From positions 124,001 through 188,000 of the forward strand of contig CAJHNH020000789.1 in the NCBI GenBank assembly GCA_905116865.2: 64,000 nt of DNA. Direction: 5' to 3'. The notes under the pieces are model-generated. The model ran no database searches and was not told the DNA's origin. It worked only from the letters and a program-made list of their open reading frames with translations. A program made the translations under genes and the position numbers. Each line of letters opens with the position of its first letter. Position 1 is the stretch's first letter. Shown piece by piece: positions 33,495 to 43,984 of this stretch. This stretch comes from Candidula unifasciata. Taxonomy: Eukaryota > Mollusca > Gastropoda > Stylommatophora > Geomitridae.

Positions 33495-34015
33495 TTTGAG
33501 AATGGAGGTTGAGGCAGTTACTGTAACCTTCCGCTGGCTTGAATCAGCTGTACACAGATGTCATAATTGTAACCGACTCACAGAGCATGTTGAAAAAAAT
33601 TGAGATGGGTGTGCTCTGTGAAGAGTGGCAAGCATCGCTTGAGAATTCCAGGGTTGTTAGTGTCCTTTGGATATTTTCTCCAGGTATGCCAGTGTGTTAG
33701 GAAATGAACAGGCAGATGGTCTTGCTGGTTCTGCACAACTTGGTTGTAAACTGATGCCTGGCAAGCTGGATGTTGTAAAGGCCTGTTGGAGGCGAGTGAA
33801 CAGTGCGGAGGTATGGATGGATCATCACAGAAATGAAAATGGGCTGCAAGGACTGACCAGAGGATCTGGCTGATGATCAATACTTAAGGGAAAGGTGAGA
33901 CGAATATACAATCAGACTGTTACTAGTACCATCAAAACTGGAACTCAGCGCTTTCTGCTGAATATGGGGAGGATGCACCTATGGGAATGTCCTGAGTGCT
34001 AATAAGACAATTTTC
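33495..34015 (+). mobile_element. RNase H LINE tail
   Basis: Contains IIVTDSQSM near 33563 and, in another frame, [17 protein letters not shown] near 33690, then a C-terminal part ending GGGAATGTCCTGAGTGC. Frameshifts separate the motifs. Confidence 0.75.
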
Positions 34016-34740
34016 AATTCAACATCAAACAATGGTTCATAGTGCCACTCATATGCTCACTGACAAGACTTCTTGTATGTCTGGTGTGCTTCTCATGCCT
34101 GGCTATGACAAGCTTTACTTTAAATTCCCACTTTCTATTTGTCGTTGGCTTTTTCCTCCAGTATGGTTTTTAAAGGCATTTTTATGTCTTTTAATGTGGC
34201 CAAAGTATTTCAATTGTTTCTTTTTTTTAAATATCAGTATTTCACTGTCATCTGCTGAATTATCATCCTGTCACTTAGAAAACATTGAGAACGTCAGCAC
34301 CGTCCATTGCTTTCCCAGTGCTTACCATGATCCTGCCAGCAAGCCAGTCTGCTCATTCATTCCTTCTTACCTCAGAATGTTCTGGCACAAAAATGAAACT
34401 AATTCTTCAGACGAGATTTCCTCAGAGACTCCAACCACACTGTTATCGAATCAAACCTGGCTTATGTTTTGTAAGCAAAAATATTCTTGGAAGCAGTTTA
34501 AAAGCACAACTGGTGAAAAATCTGTATCAATTGAATTATGTTTAACTAGGTTGGGTATAACTAGGTTTGATATAATACATCTTATTCCATTCTTAGAAAT
34601 TTTGCATCACCTTGTCACTGTTTGAATTTCTCTTTCAAGTCCAGCAGTGAACTCCTTTTGTTCCAAGCAATGTATTGTGTGTGTGAGTGATTTCGTTTTT
34701 CTTCATATGTATCATCAAACTAGTCAGTGTCATATTTATG
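34016..34740. other. Intergenic stretch; open but unrecognised frame
   Basis: The + frame is open for about 200 codons (33996-34625) but the product is Ser/Leu-rich with no domain and begins inside a LINE tail. Not called as a gene. Confidence 0.4.
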
Positions 34741-34744
34741 ATTT

Positions 34745-34942
34745 CTCAAACTATAGAAATCTGGCAAAATAAAATTGTTGCATATTTATATTTTCTCTGG
34801 CAAACTTTAGAAATCTGGCAAAATGCAAATATTGCATATTTAATTTTTCCAAACTAAAAATCTGGCAAATTGCAACTGTTGCATATTTATATTTTCTCAA
34901 ACTAGAAATATGGCAAAATACAATTGTTGCATATCTGGCCCC
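34745..34942. repeat. ~60-bp AT-rich tandem repeat, four copies
   Basis: Unit around GAAATCTGGCAAAATGCAA plus TTGCATATTTATATTTTCTC at about 34757, 34809, 34857 and 34904. Confidence 0.8.
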
Positions 34943-35044
34943 TAGGAAACACACACTTTTTGTGTGTCATTGCTGCCTTGAATGGGCAAAACTATGGGGG
35001 TGACTGCAGTCAAGCTAATACAATGAATTCCAGAGAAATATGAC

Positions 35045-36595
35045 TAAAAAGCTCAACAAAATAGGAAAAAGGAAAACGTGCACAAAACAACACAACGTAA
35101 CGTTTCGACCGGGCGGCCTTTTTCAAACAGAAGTGGACTACACAAACGAGGAATGGAGAGTATGTAGATCTCTAAGGGGTGACGTGAGCGACGTTTAAAA
35201 AATTTGATGCGGAATAAATGAAATGAAATAAAATAAACGATGGCTAAAAAAATATAGTCACAATACTGGGAATAAAAGAAATGCAAGTGTTAATGATACA
35301 TAAATGATATTGATAAGAAATAGAATATGGTAATAATATGAAATAAAATAAAATAATTTACATTTAAAATGTAATAAGATTAGAACTATTTAGATGAAGG
35401 TATGTTGGATATTGATACCTCTTGGACTAAGAACGCCAAGGCTGTGGATAAGGCGATTTTCCAAAGCGAGGCGGGTAGTATGATCGCCAGAGCAAGATTT
35501 TAATGCTGTGACAGATATGTCATCTTTACCGCTGTGGTCAGGGCTATTAAAATGAAGAGGGATTGGTTTGAGTGTCTTCTTGTCGATATCAGAGAGGTGT
35601 TCCCGGAAACGATCAGCTAGCTTCCTGCCAGTCTCCCCAATGTATGCCATGCTGCATCGTTTGCAGATAATTGCATAAATTACGTTGCGGGATTCGCAAG
35701 TAAAAGGTTCCCTAATTTGAAAAGAACCATTAGGGAAACTGACCGAAGAAGTCTGGACAACGAAAGGACATGTTTTGCAGGTGCTGCGTGAGCACTGAGT
35801 AGTCCCAAGAGGAAGTGCTGTATGGATCGGTGGGAGTCGGCTTCGGACAAGTATGTCTTTAAGGTTGCGATCTCGTCTGTAAACTAATCTAGGTTTCTCG
35901 CTAAAGATAATACTGGTGTCCGGATCAGAGCGGAGGATGTCCAAATGACGAAAGAATACTTTGGAAGCAACCACATTGTTAGGGTGAAAAGTCAAGATCA
36001 ATTTAGGTCCCTCATTGGTGGAGTTACGTTTGGTAGGAAAAGCATCTCTCCTGGTGATTGCTAAAACTTTGTTTAGAGCCCCTTGTAGAATGTGTTCCGG
36101 ATAGAAACGGGCACGGAAGAATTCAAGAAGTTCAACTGATTTATCAAAGAAGTCAGAATCGTCAGAGCACAACCTGCGCAATCGAAGGAGCTGTGAATAT
36201 GGAATAGAATTTTTACACGGTAGTGGGTGAGAAGACGTATAGAGGAGATAATTGTGAGAATCCGTGGGTTTGTAGTAGGCTGTGGTTTTCAGACACGGGA
36301 AATCGATGCTAATCGTGATGTCAAGAAAGTTAACTGAAGTGGTGGAGATCAGTGAGGTGAATTTGATAGCCGGATTGAAATTGTTGATGTAAGTAATAAA
36401 TTGGTCAAGCTCAACCATGGACATTTCGGTGATACCAACGCCATCATCTATGTATCTCCTATACACCTCCGGAAACTTGCCCGGGTATGATAAACTGACC
36501 TCGTATTCCAGGTGGCCCATAAAGAGGCACGCGTAACTAGGACCCATCTTGGTGCCCATCGCAACCCCACTGATCTGGTTGAATGGGCAGTTTTA
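35045..36595 (-). mobile_element. Penelope-like element, 5'-truncated, RT plus GIY-YIG endonuclease
   Basis: Minus frame open from about 36595 to the stop at 35390. The RT end shows FNQISGVAMGTKMGPSYACL and FPEVYRRYIDDGVGITEM (catalytic YIDD near 36450). The C-terminus has a Cys cluster CSRSTCKTCPF and the GIY-YIG core VIYAIICKRCSMAYIGETGR followed by LADRFREHL. RT joined to GIY-YIG is the Penelope-like signature. The N-terminal RT half is missing. Downstream, minus-strand GGCCGCCCGGTCGAAACG (35101-35118) resembles the hammerhead motif found in many Penelope-like elements. Confidence 0.9.
35390..36559 (-). CDS. Penelope-like RT/GIY-YIG ORF, uninterrupted 389 codons (5' part missing)
   Basis: No stop or frameshift across the RT finger/palm remnant, Cys-rich linker and GIY-YIG nuclease. 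The methionine at 36559 lies inside the RT motif GVAMGTKMGPSY and is not the native start. An intact frame suggests a relatively recent insertion. Full-length elements have several hundred more residues upstream. Confidence 0.88.
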   Translation of the reverse strand: MGTKMGPSYACLFMGHLEYEVSLSYPGKFPEVYRRYIDDGVGITEMSMVELDQFITYINNFNPAIKFTSLISTTSVNFLDITISIDFPCLKTTAYYKPTDSHNYLLYTSSHPLPCKNSIPYSQLLRLRRLCSDDSDFFDKSVELLEFFRARFYPEHILQGALNKVLAITRRDAFPTKRNSTNEGPKLILTFHPNNVVASKVFFRHLDILRSDPDTSIIFSEKPRLVYRRDRNLKDILVRSRLPPIHTALPLGTTQCSRSTCKTCPFVVQTSSVSFPNGSFQIREPFTCESRNVIYAIICKRCSMAYIGETGRKLADRFREHLSDIDKKTLKPIPLHFNSPDHSGKDDISVTALKSCSGDHTTRLALENRLIHSLGVLSPRGINIQHTFI

Positions 36596-36609
36596 CATCA
36601 GCCTGGACC

Positions 36610-37030
36610 TGAAAGAAGTTATGGTTGGTCGATTAATGAAAAATTATGTGAAAGCAGCAGAGAGGTTGTTTTATAGGCAAATGATGAGAACACCCTGGAC
36701 AGACAAAAAAAAAGTAGTGAAAATGTTTTGACAAGACACATAAAGAGAACTGGTTTTCCACATCATAAGGGGAACAATCTACATTCTTTGGTCATGTGAC
36801 GAGAAAAGGAGGAGATAACTGGAATACACTGTGATAGTGGGGAAGCTGAAGGGCAAAAGAGGCAGAGGGAGACAGAGAGAGAAGATGCTGGACAGTCTGA
36901 CATAGTGGCCTGGAAGATCATCTGCGTCAGAACTGATTGAAAGTACACGAGACAGAAGGTTGTGGACAGGCATGACTACCAACACACACACACACAGAAC
37001 AGGGACTATTAGAAGAAAAAGAGTATCTAA
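36610..37030 (+). mobile_element. LINE 3' fragment
   Basis: Plus reading gives RMMRTPWTDKKK, STFFGHVTRK-like and GKLKGKRGRGR-like segments matching 32520-32840. It directly abuts the 5' breakpoint of the Penelope-like element. Confidence 0.7.
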
Positions 37031-37329
37031 ACCAATTACCAGCACTGTGATGACTATATTTTAACTCATCACTAACATGCTGAGGACTGTGTACTTCCAC
37101 CAATGACCAATATTGTGTAGACTGTCTATCATAATCACCATCAGTTTAACTGATAAACCACAACCAACAATGTCTAGGTAAATTATATATACTGATTTAC
37201 TGATTAAAGAACTGATACGGGCATACCCATAGATGCTCCATCCTCTGCAGCAAATTACGTAAGGTGTAGATGTTAACTGTTCCCGTAGCACAGTGATTAT
37301 ACAAATGCTGGTCTCTTTCTCTGATCCGT

Positions 37330-37530
37330 CCCTCCTTGCCGGATTAACACTTAATTCCTCCTTTACACATTCTTGCCCATGTTATTAAGTCCTTCATATA
37401 AGGTCTTCAGAATACCTCCCTTGTCCAATTTGAGTGTTTCTGTAGCTTTCACTTTTGCAGCCAGAAAATCCGCTCTTTCATTCCCTCGCACTCCTGCATA
37501 TCCCGGACAGTATATCCATGTGAAACCAAT
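37330..37530 (-). mobile_element. RNase H LINE scrap, second family
   Basis: Minus reading GFTWIYCPGYAGVRGNERAD then FLAAKVKATETL, an RNase H C-terminal motif of a family distinct from the VLGNEQAD group. Confidence 0.75.
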
Positions 37531-37644
37531 CACCAATTTTGTGAAAATTATAAACTACCAACAATGTATACGTAGACTATATACATCTAAACTACTTACA
37601 ACAATGTTTAAATTGTGAATATCAACCAGTCATCCCACATTGTT

Positions 37645-38085
37645 TAAACTCTTTCACCCCCCGTGTGGGTTCCGGGCCCCATTGTGGGGAAAACAAGAAT
37701 AGACCCACTGCCTCCCCAAAAGCATGTCGTAAGAGTCGACTAATTGGGGAGCTTCCTTTGAAGTCGGAGTGCATCTGCCGGAGAGGCAAGGAACCAACAG
37801 TCTGTATTCAAGAGAATGAGATCTGTAAAACTGATGCACACGCAACACTCAGGTTCTGGAGCAGGACTGCAGTTCAGTAGTGGACGAGCTACCAGAACTT
37901 TCCGCCAGAGTGTAGAGCTGGAGAACGCGACGAAGAAGAAGAAGAAACTCTTTCAATGCCAAGGAACGCATCTTACATTGATAGGTTTCTACCTAAAAAA
38001 TGGACGCAAGATGTGCCAATATTATGTCTCTTTTTACTACTCCTTGGGGCTATTTTGCTGAACCCCCTGAGACTGAAAGAGTTAA
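37645..38085. mobile_element. MITE G copy 2, split by SINE B
   Basis: Left end TTAAACTCTTTCA and right end GACTGAAAGAGTTAA (38071-38085); interior ATGCCAAGGAACGCATCTTA matches the copy at 431-577. SINE B sits at 37657-37944. Confidence 0.6.
37657..37944 (+). mobile_element. SINE B, full length, nested in MITE G
   Basis: 5' CCCCCGTGTGGGTTCCGGGC, 3' (GAAGAA) tail. Perfect 11-bp TSD AAACTCTTTCA (37646-37656, 37945-37955). Best-preserved copy; its frame [35 protein letters not shown] is open. Confidence 0.88.
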
Positions 38086-38878
38086 ACTGTAAATATCAGC
38101 CAATCTCCAACATTGTTTAAAATGTAAACTATCAATCACTAAAACTGTCGAAATTGTACATATGAACCAGTGACGATTATATAATACAACCAATTACCAA
38201 CACTGTGTAGACTGTGGGTCTAAATAGGTTACCAATATTATGATGTAGAATGTATATCTCAGCACCAATACTGTGTTGAATTATGTAACTCAATCAATCA
38301 CCACATTTTGTAGAATGTATCTAAAAAAAAATATTACAATTTAGATTGCAAATTTAATCCATTATCAATATTATATAGACTGTGTATCTACATAAGTTAC
38401 CAACATTATGATGCAGATTGTAGATCTAATCACCAACATTGTGCTGGGCATAAAACTCAACAAATCATCAATACTGTATAGATCATGTATCTAAAAAACA
38501 AAAAATCCTACCAATATTGCAACAAAGACTGTAAATTTAATCCACTCACCAACATTGTGTAGAATTCATTTCTAAATCTATCACCAACAATGGGTAGACT
38601 ATACTTCAATCATTCACCAATATTACGTTTGCCAATATTGTGTAGACTGTCCGTCCAAAACTGTGCAGATTTTAAATCTAAAAAATAATTACCGATATTT
38701 GCAGTCTTTTTTTTTAAAATCAATTTTAGACTAAATTTCAACCAACTACCAACACTGCATACACTGTATACAATTATTAACAAACTTTACTGTAAATTTT
38801 ATTTAGCTCACAAATGTGTGTTCAATCTACAACAAAAAGTGCATACAGTTTGAACACTTCAACCAGTTTCCCAAGACT

Positions 38879-39391
38879 TCTTCTTCTTCTTCTTCTTCTT
38901 CACTTCCTCTTTAACCGCTGTGGGTGTCGAGGGAGATATAAGGTTCTGTTTCTAGCTCTTCTGGCTGCCTCGACCATAGGCACATCGTGCTGTTGTAGAG
39001 TTTCTCTGATGTTATCCTTCCATCTTGTTCTTGGTCTACCCCATGCTCTACGTCCTTCTTCTCTTTCCATGTATGGTATGGTGTCACAAGGCATTCTCTC
39101 TAAGTGGGCAAACCATTTCACTTGCTGTCTTTGTATGTAATCCAGAATTGGCTCTGTGCCAACTTGTTCTCTTATGATCTCATTCTTGATCTTATCTCTT
39201 ATGGTCACTCCTACAGCCCTTCTCAGACATCTCATTTCCGTGGTTACTAATTTTCTTTTATGGTTTGTTGTGAGTGACCATGTCTGGCACTGGTAGCACA
39301 GATTTGGTATAAATATGCTTTGAATAAGATGTCTCTTTGTACTGATCGGGATTGTCTTATGCTGTAAGAGGAGGGCTAGCTGTCCCAATAC
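38879..39391 (-). mobile_element. RTE-like LINE, 5'-truncated, GAA tail, perfect TSD
   Basis: Minus frame of 162 codons (39388-38900): [72 protein letters not shown], then stop and (GAA)n tail. Perfect 12-bp TSD TTTCCCAAGACT (38867-38878, 39392-39403). Its 3' end contains the single-copy ancestor of the minisatellite at 15362-16320. Confidence 0.93.
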
Positions 39392-39403
39392 TTTCCCAAG
39401 ACT

Positions 39404-39758
39404 GATTGTGTAAATTTAAATATTGGGGACACAATAAATACACTGCACAATATATTGCCAGGTATATTTCGTTGTTTCTGGTCATTTACATGACTGCAGA
39501 CTTACATCAACACATAATGAAGCATACAAATTAGGCCTTTTCAGTGAAATACGCAAATCGTAATGTCTAGTTACCTCACACATCTGACTGAAATTGAAGA
39601 TTAGCTTTGTGATAGCTGTGCCAATTTCAAATTTACCACAGCTGTTTTGTTTTTTTCCAACCCAAAGTGGGAGTGTTAAAAAAATTTTGCAATGCATTGT
39701 TTGTGTCCGCATTATTTAAATTTTCAATAGAAAACATTGTTTTTCAATTGTATAGATT
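39404..39758. mobile_element. MITE E copy
   Basis: Left TAAATTTAAATATTGGGGAC and right inverse (GTGTCCGCATTATTTAAATT), as in the copy at 2648-3013. Confidence 0.6.
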
Positions 39759-40025
39759 GCTTGTACAGCTCAATCCATCACCAACAAACATTGTTACTGT
39801 TTGAATACCCTAATAAAACTTCAGCAAACACTGTGTAGAGTTATACTCCAATCAATCTACAACAAACAATATGTGGATAGCTTGTACAGCTCAGTTTATC
39901 AAAAATAAACATCATATAAAATATTCATATTACAATCAGAACTGACAATGATCTCATCAACAAGTAAATGAAACAAAAACAAAAGAATCTTATTGCATTG
40001 GCACCTGTGGTTGACTGAACATTAT

Positions 40026-40475
40026 AAGAAATATAATCTTTATTTGATGGGAGATAAATCTGGTCAATTCAGTCACTACAAATAAATCTAATCTTAGATA
40101 TAGTCAACAGGACAAGGAAATATAATTTTCATTTGATGGGAGATAAATCTGGTCAATTCAGTCACTACCAATAAATCTAATCTTAGATATATTCAATAGG
40201 ACAAGGAAATATAATCTTCATCTGATGGGAGATAAATCTGGTCAATTCAGTCACTACCAATAAACCTAATCTTAGATATATTCAATAGGACAAGGAAATA
40301 TAATCTTCATTTGATGGGAGATAAATCTGGTCAATTCAGTCACTACCAATAAACCTAATCTTAGATATATTCAATAGGACAAGGAAATAGAATCTTCATT
40401 TGATGGGAGATTAATCTGGTCAATTCAGTCATTACCAATAAACTTAATCTTAGATATATTCAATAGGTCAAGAAA
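40026..40475. repeat. 89-bp tandem repeat, five copies
   Basis: Unit includes GGAAATATAATCTTCATTTG, GGGAGATAAATCTGGTCAAT and CAGTCACTACCAATAAACCT; starts at about 40027, 40115, 40204, 40293 and 40382. Copies are more than 90 percent alike. Confidence 0.95.
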
Positions 40476-40489
40476 ATAGAATCTTAAAA

Positions 40490-40745
40490 TGTAATGTTAT
40501 AGCAGGCAGACCAGGCTCTTAGCCTTGGTTGGCAGCTAGTCAAGGAGGGAAGTTCTGATAGAGGACAGGCAGATAGCAATGCTCTTCTGGTCCAGCAGCT
40601 TCTGCAGCATGTTTTGCTCCAAAGGTATTGGTGTTACCTTTCCTTTTTTGAGCTAACAAAATAGGTAGAGGGAAGGATGATGCTGCATGAGCAACACATG
40701 GTCTCTACAAAACTGCTTAAGCTTTCTGCAATTGACAAGTCAAAT
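40490..40745 (+). repeat. Unclassified interspersed repeat 'D', copy 2
   Basis: Shares CTTAGCCTTGGTTGGCAG, ATGCTCTTCTGGTCCAGC and CAGCTTCTGCAGCATGTTTT with 20490-20760 in the same order. Confidence 0.55.
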
Positions 40746-40779
40746 ATGTGTGATGGCAACAATAGTGATGAAATCTCAG

Positions 40780-41455
40780 GCATTTATTGTGGATGATTCT
40801 CGCAGGACGGAAAAATAGACCGGGAAATAGAAACAAGATGGCAACTAGCCAGTGCACTTATATAAGTACAGACATCATTATTAAGACATCCAAACATAAG
40901 TATGAGCACCAAGATCGTAAACAGCATTCATACCAACACTGTGTTACCGGTGCCAGACCTGGACATTATCAAAGGCTAACATACATAAAAAGAACACCTG
41001 TGAAATGAGTTGCCTGAGAAAAAGCCAAGATTATAAACAGCATCCATACCATCACTGTGCTACCAGTGCCAGACTTGGAGATTATTAAAGGCTAATCCAC
41101 CTAAAATTAACACCTGCGAAATGAGATGATTGAGAAAAGCCACCAACTTAACCGTCCAAGACAAAGTTAGAAATGATGTTATCAGACAGACTGTACGAAC
41201 AACACCATGCAGCAAATTCATTGAGGAACAGAAGATTAAATGGTTTAGTCATTTAGTAAGGATGCAGCCAGAACAATATACCTATGCATGAAAAATCTGA
41301 AGTGAAGGCAAGAGAAGAATACGGATTGATGACATTAAAAAGCTTCTACATCAACATGGAATGATAAAAGCCGTTGCTTCCCATTAAGCAGTGGATCGCA
41401 AACTATTTCTCCCCACAATGCTTAACGGCAGAAGTGGAAACTGATGATGAAGATT
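40780..41455 (+). mobile_element. Decayed RTE-like LINE 3' end with internal duplication
   Basis: Segments include IDREIETRWQLAS-like, ATNLTVQDKVRNDVIRQTVR, EEQKIKWFSHLVRMQPEQY and LFLPTMLNGRSGN, with a GATGATGAAG tail. A ~113-bp segment is duplicated in tandem (about 40912-41023 and 41026-41130). Confidence 0.7.
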
Positions 41456-41639
41456 CTTCTTACGGCAAGCTGGCCTTGCTAGTCACAACCGCCATCAACA
41501 CTGGCATGACTGCCATACAGAACAGTGCTCCGACCAGGGATGCTCAGCTAAAATTTAAAAATAAACAAGATTCTTAGTTGAAAGTAACACATTGTGAATG
41601 TGGACGATCAGTAGAGACAATAAACATGGGAAAAAAAAC

Positions 41640-42760
41640 TTCTACATGGATAAAACAACTTCTGTGTTATATATTTTTATTTCATCATTTGTAAAACATA
41701 CAGAGTCCCCATTACAAATCAAATATATTTTATAATTTATAAATATAGTACACATTATGCCTAGGCAATGCAGAAGTTAGAAGCAATGAGAACAGCAAGA
41801 ACAAAAGCAATAGTCGTGAAGACAGAGCATGGATAGAGGTGAATACAGTAGAGTAAGTAGTAAAGATCTCTTTTCATGCCTTTAGGCGCATCAGGCATAT
41901 GGGGAGACACCCAATATTTGTTTCCAGACCAATCGGCACTAGGTGGGTAATGTGGTCAGCATTATGCCGGCCATCTTTACTTCCCCAGGACTTACATCCA
42001 TTTTAGGCTGGGTCAACCTGCGACACCCTATACCATGATAAAAATCCACGCACTGAGGTGAATACACAGTAATTAATGACAATTTAAAGAGAGCCTACTT
42101 CTGTTTTATACAGTATTATTTCATCATTTCTCAACAAAATTGAATAATTATTTATTTGTTTCACAAAAGTGTGCCTTGGACATTAAGGAGTTAACAGCAA
42201 CAAGAGAGGTAACAAAAGCAGCAGTTTTGGAAACTGAGCACAGCAACAGGTGAAAACAGCAACTGAAGAACAATTAGTGTGTGATGATATGAAGAAACAA
42301 GACATCAAAAACAGATGGAGAATGTGCATGGACAGGTGAAAACCCAGCAATCAATGAGAGACTCCTTGCACAACAATATGAATGACATGATGTCATAAGA
42401 TACCAAGAATAACTGGAATTTGACATAATTTGTGTGTGATGACATAATAAATGACATGATGTCACAAGACACCATAGGACGGTGAATAATGAGCATGGAT
42501 AGAGGTGGAAACAGCAATTTATGACACATTTTGTGTCTGATGACATTATAAATGACATATCACATCAAGGATAGTTGGAATTTGGCATCAAACAAGGTTC
42601 TTGGTGGAAATAATACATCAGAGCACGAATGTGGGTTATCAGTGGAAACAATGAACAAATATATACATTTTAAAAGGGTCTACTTTTGTTACATACTATT
42701 GTTTCATCATTTGTAAAATATACAGAAAAACTTCATCTTCTCGCTGCAGAGATGTGATTT
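41640..42760. repeat. Diverged ~0.5-kb segmental repeats downstream of FKTN
   Basis: The block (TACTTCTGT...ATTTCATCATTTGTAAAA) recurs at about 41650-41700, 42100-42135 and 42680-42730. A GACATGATGTCACAAGA-like word repeats at 42380-42560. A SINE A copy sits at 41865-42060. Confidence 0.5.
41865..42060 (-). mobile_element. SINE A fragment
   Basis: CATGCCTTTAGGCGCATCAG, CAGACCAATCGGCACTAGGT, TCTTTACTTCCCCAGGAC, GGCTGGGTCAACCTG. Confidence 0.75.
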
Positions 42761-43900
<1,140 letters not shown>

Positions 43901-43902
43901 CC

Positions 43903-43984
43903 TTATTCATACAGTTGTATGACTTCCTCCCACTCCTTCTCTGGCCACCTGCCATGACTGCCAAAGAGTATTTTGTATGGTGAG
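43903..43984 (-). CDS. FKTN: FKTN terminal exon, upstream part probably LINE-derived
   Basis: Stop TAA at 43905-43903. The C-terminus [16 protein letters not shown] matches the human end IWPISEWDEVIQLY, with the stop one residue later. Acceptor TTCCTTTTTGTAG precedes 43984, but this acceptor and the first residues (SPYKILFGS) overlap a + strand LINE coding fragment ([15 protein letters not shown]) read in antisense. The acceptor phase fits a direct join to 45523. The functional state of this 3' end is uncertain. Confidence 0.7.

Larger units (their letters stand above)
37040..39965. repeat. Degenerate minisatellite domain (CACCAACATTGTGTAGACTG-like), interrupted by insertions
   Basis: Blocks at 37040-37310, 37530-37640, 38090-38866 and 39770-39965 consist of diverged ~40-50-bp units with ACCAACATTGTGTAGA and TGTAAATCTAAATCAATC-like words. 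Insertions inside: an RNase H LINE scrap (37330-37530), MITE G with SINE B, a LINE (38879-39391) and MITE E. Confidence 0.65.

Noticed and set aside
33996..34625. 209-codon plus-strand ORF.
   Set aside because: Starts inside an RNase H LINE tail and shows no domain, repeat or exon-like structure.
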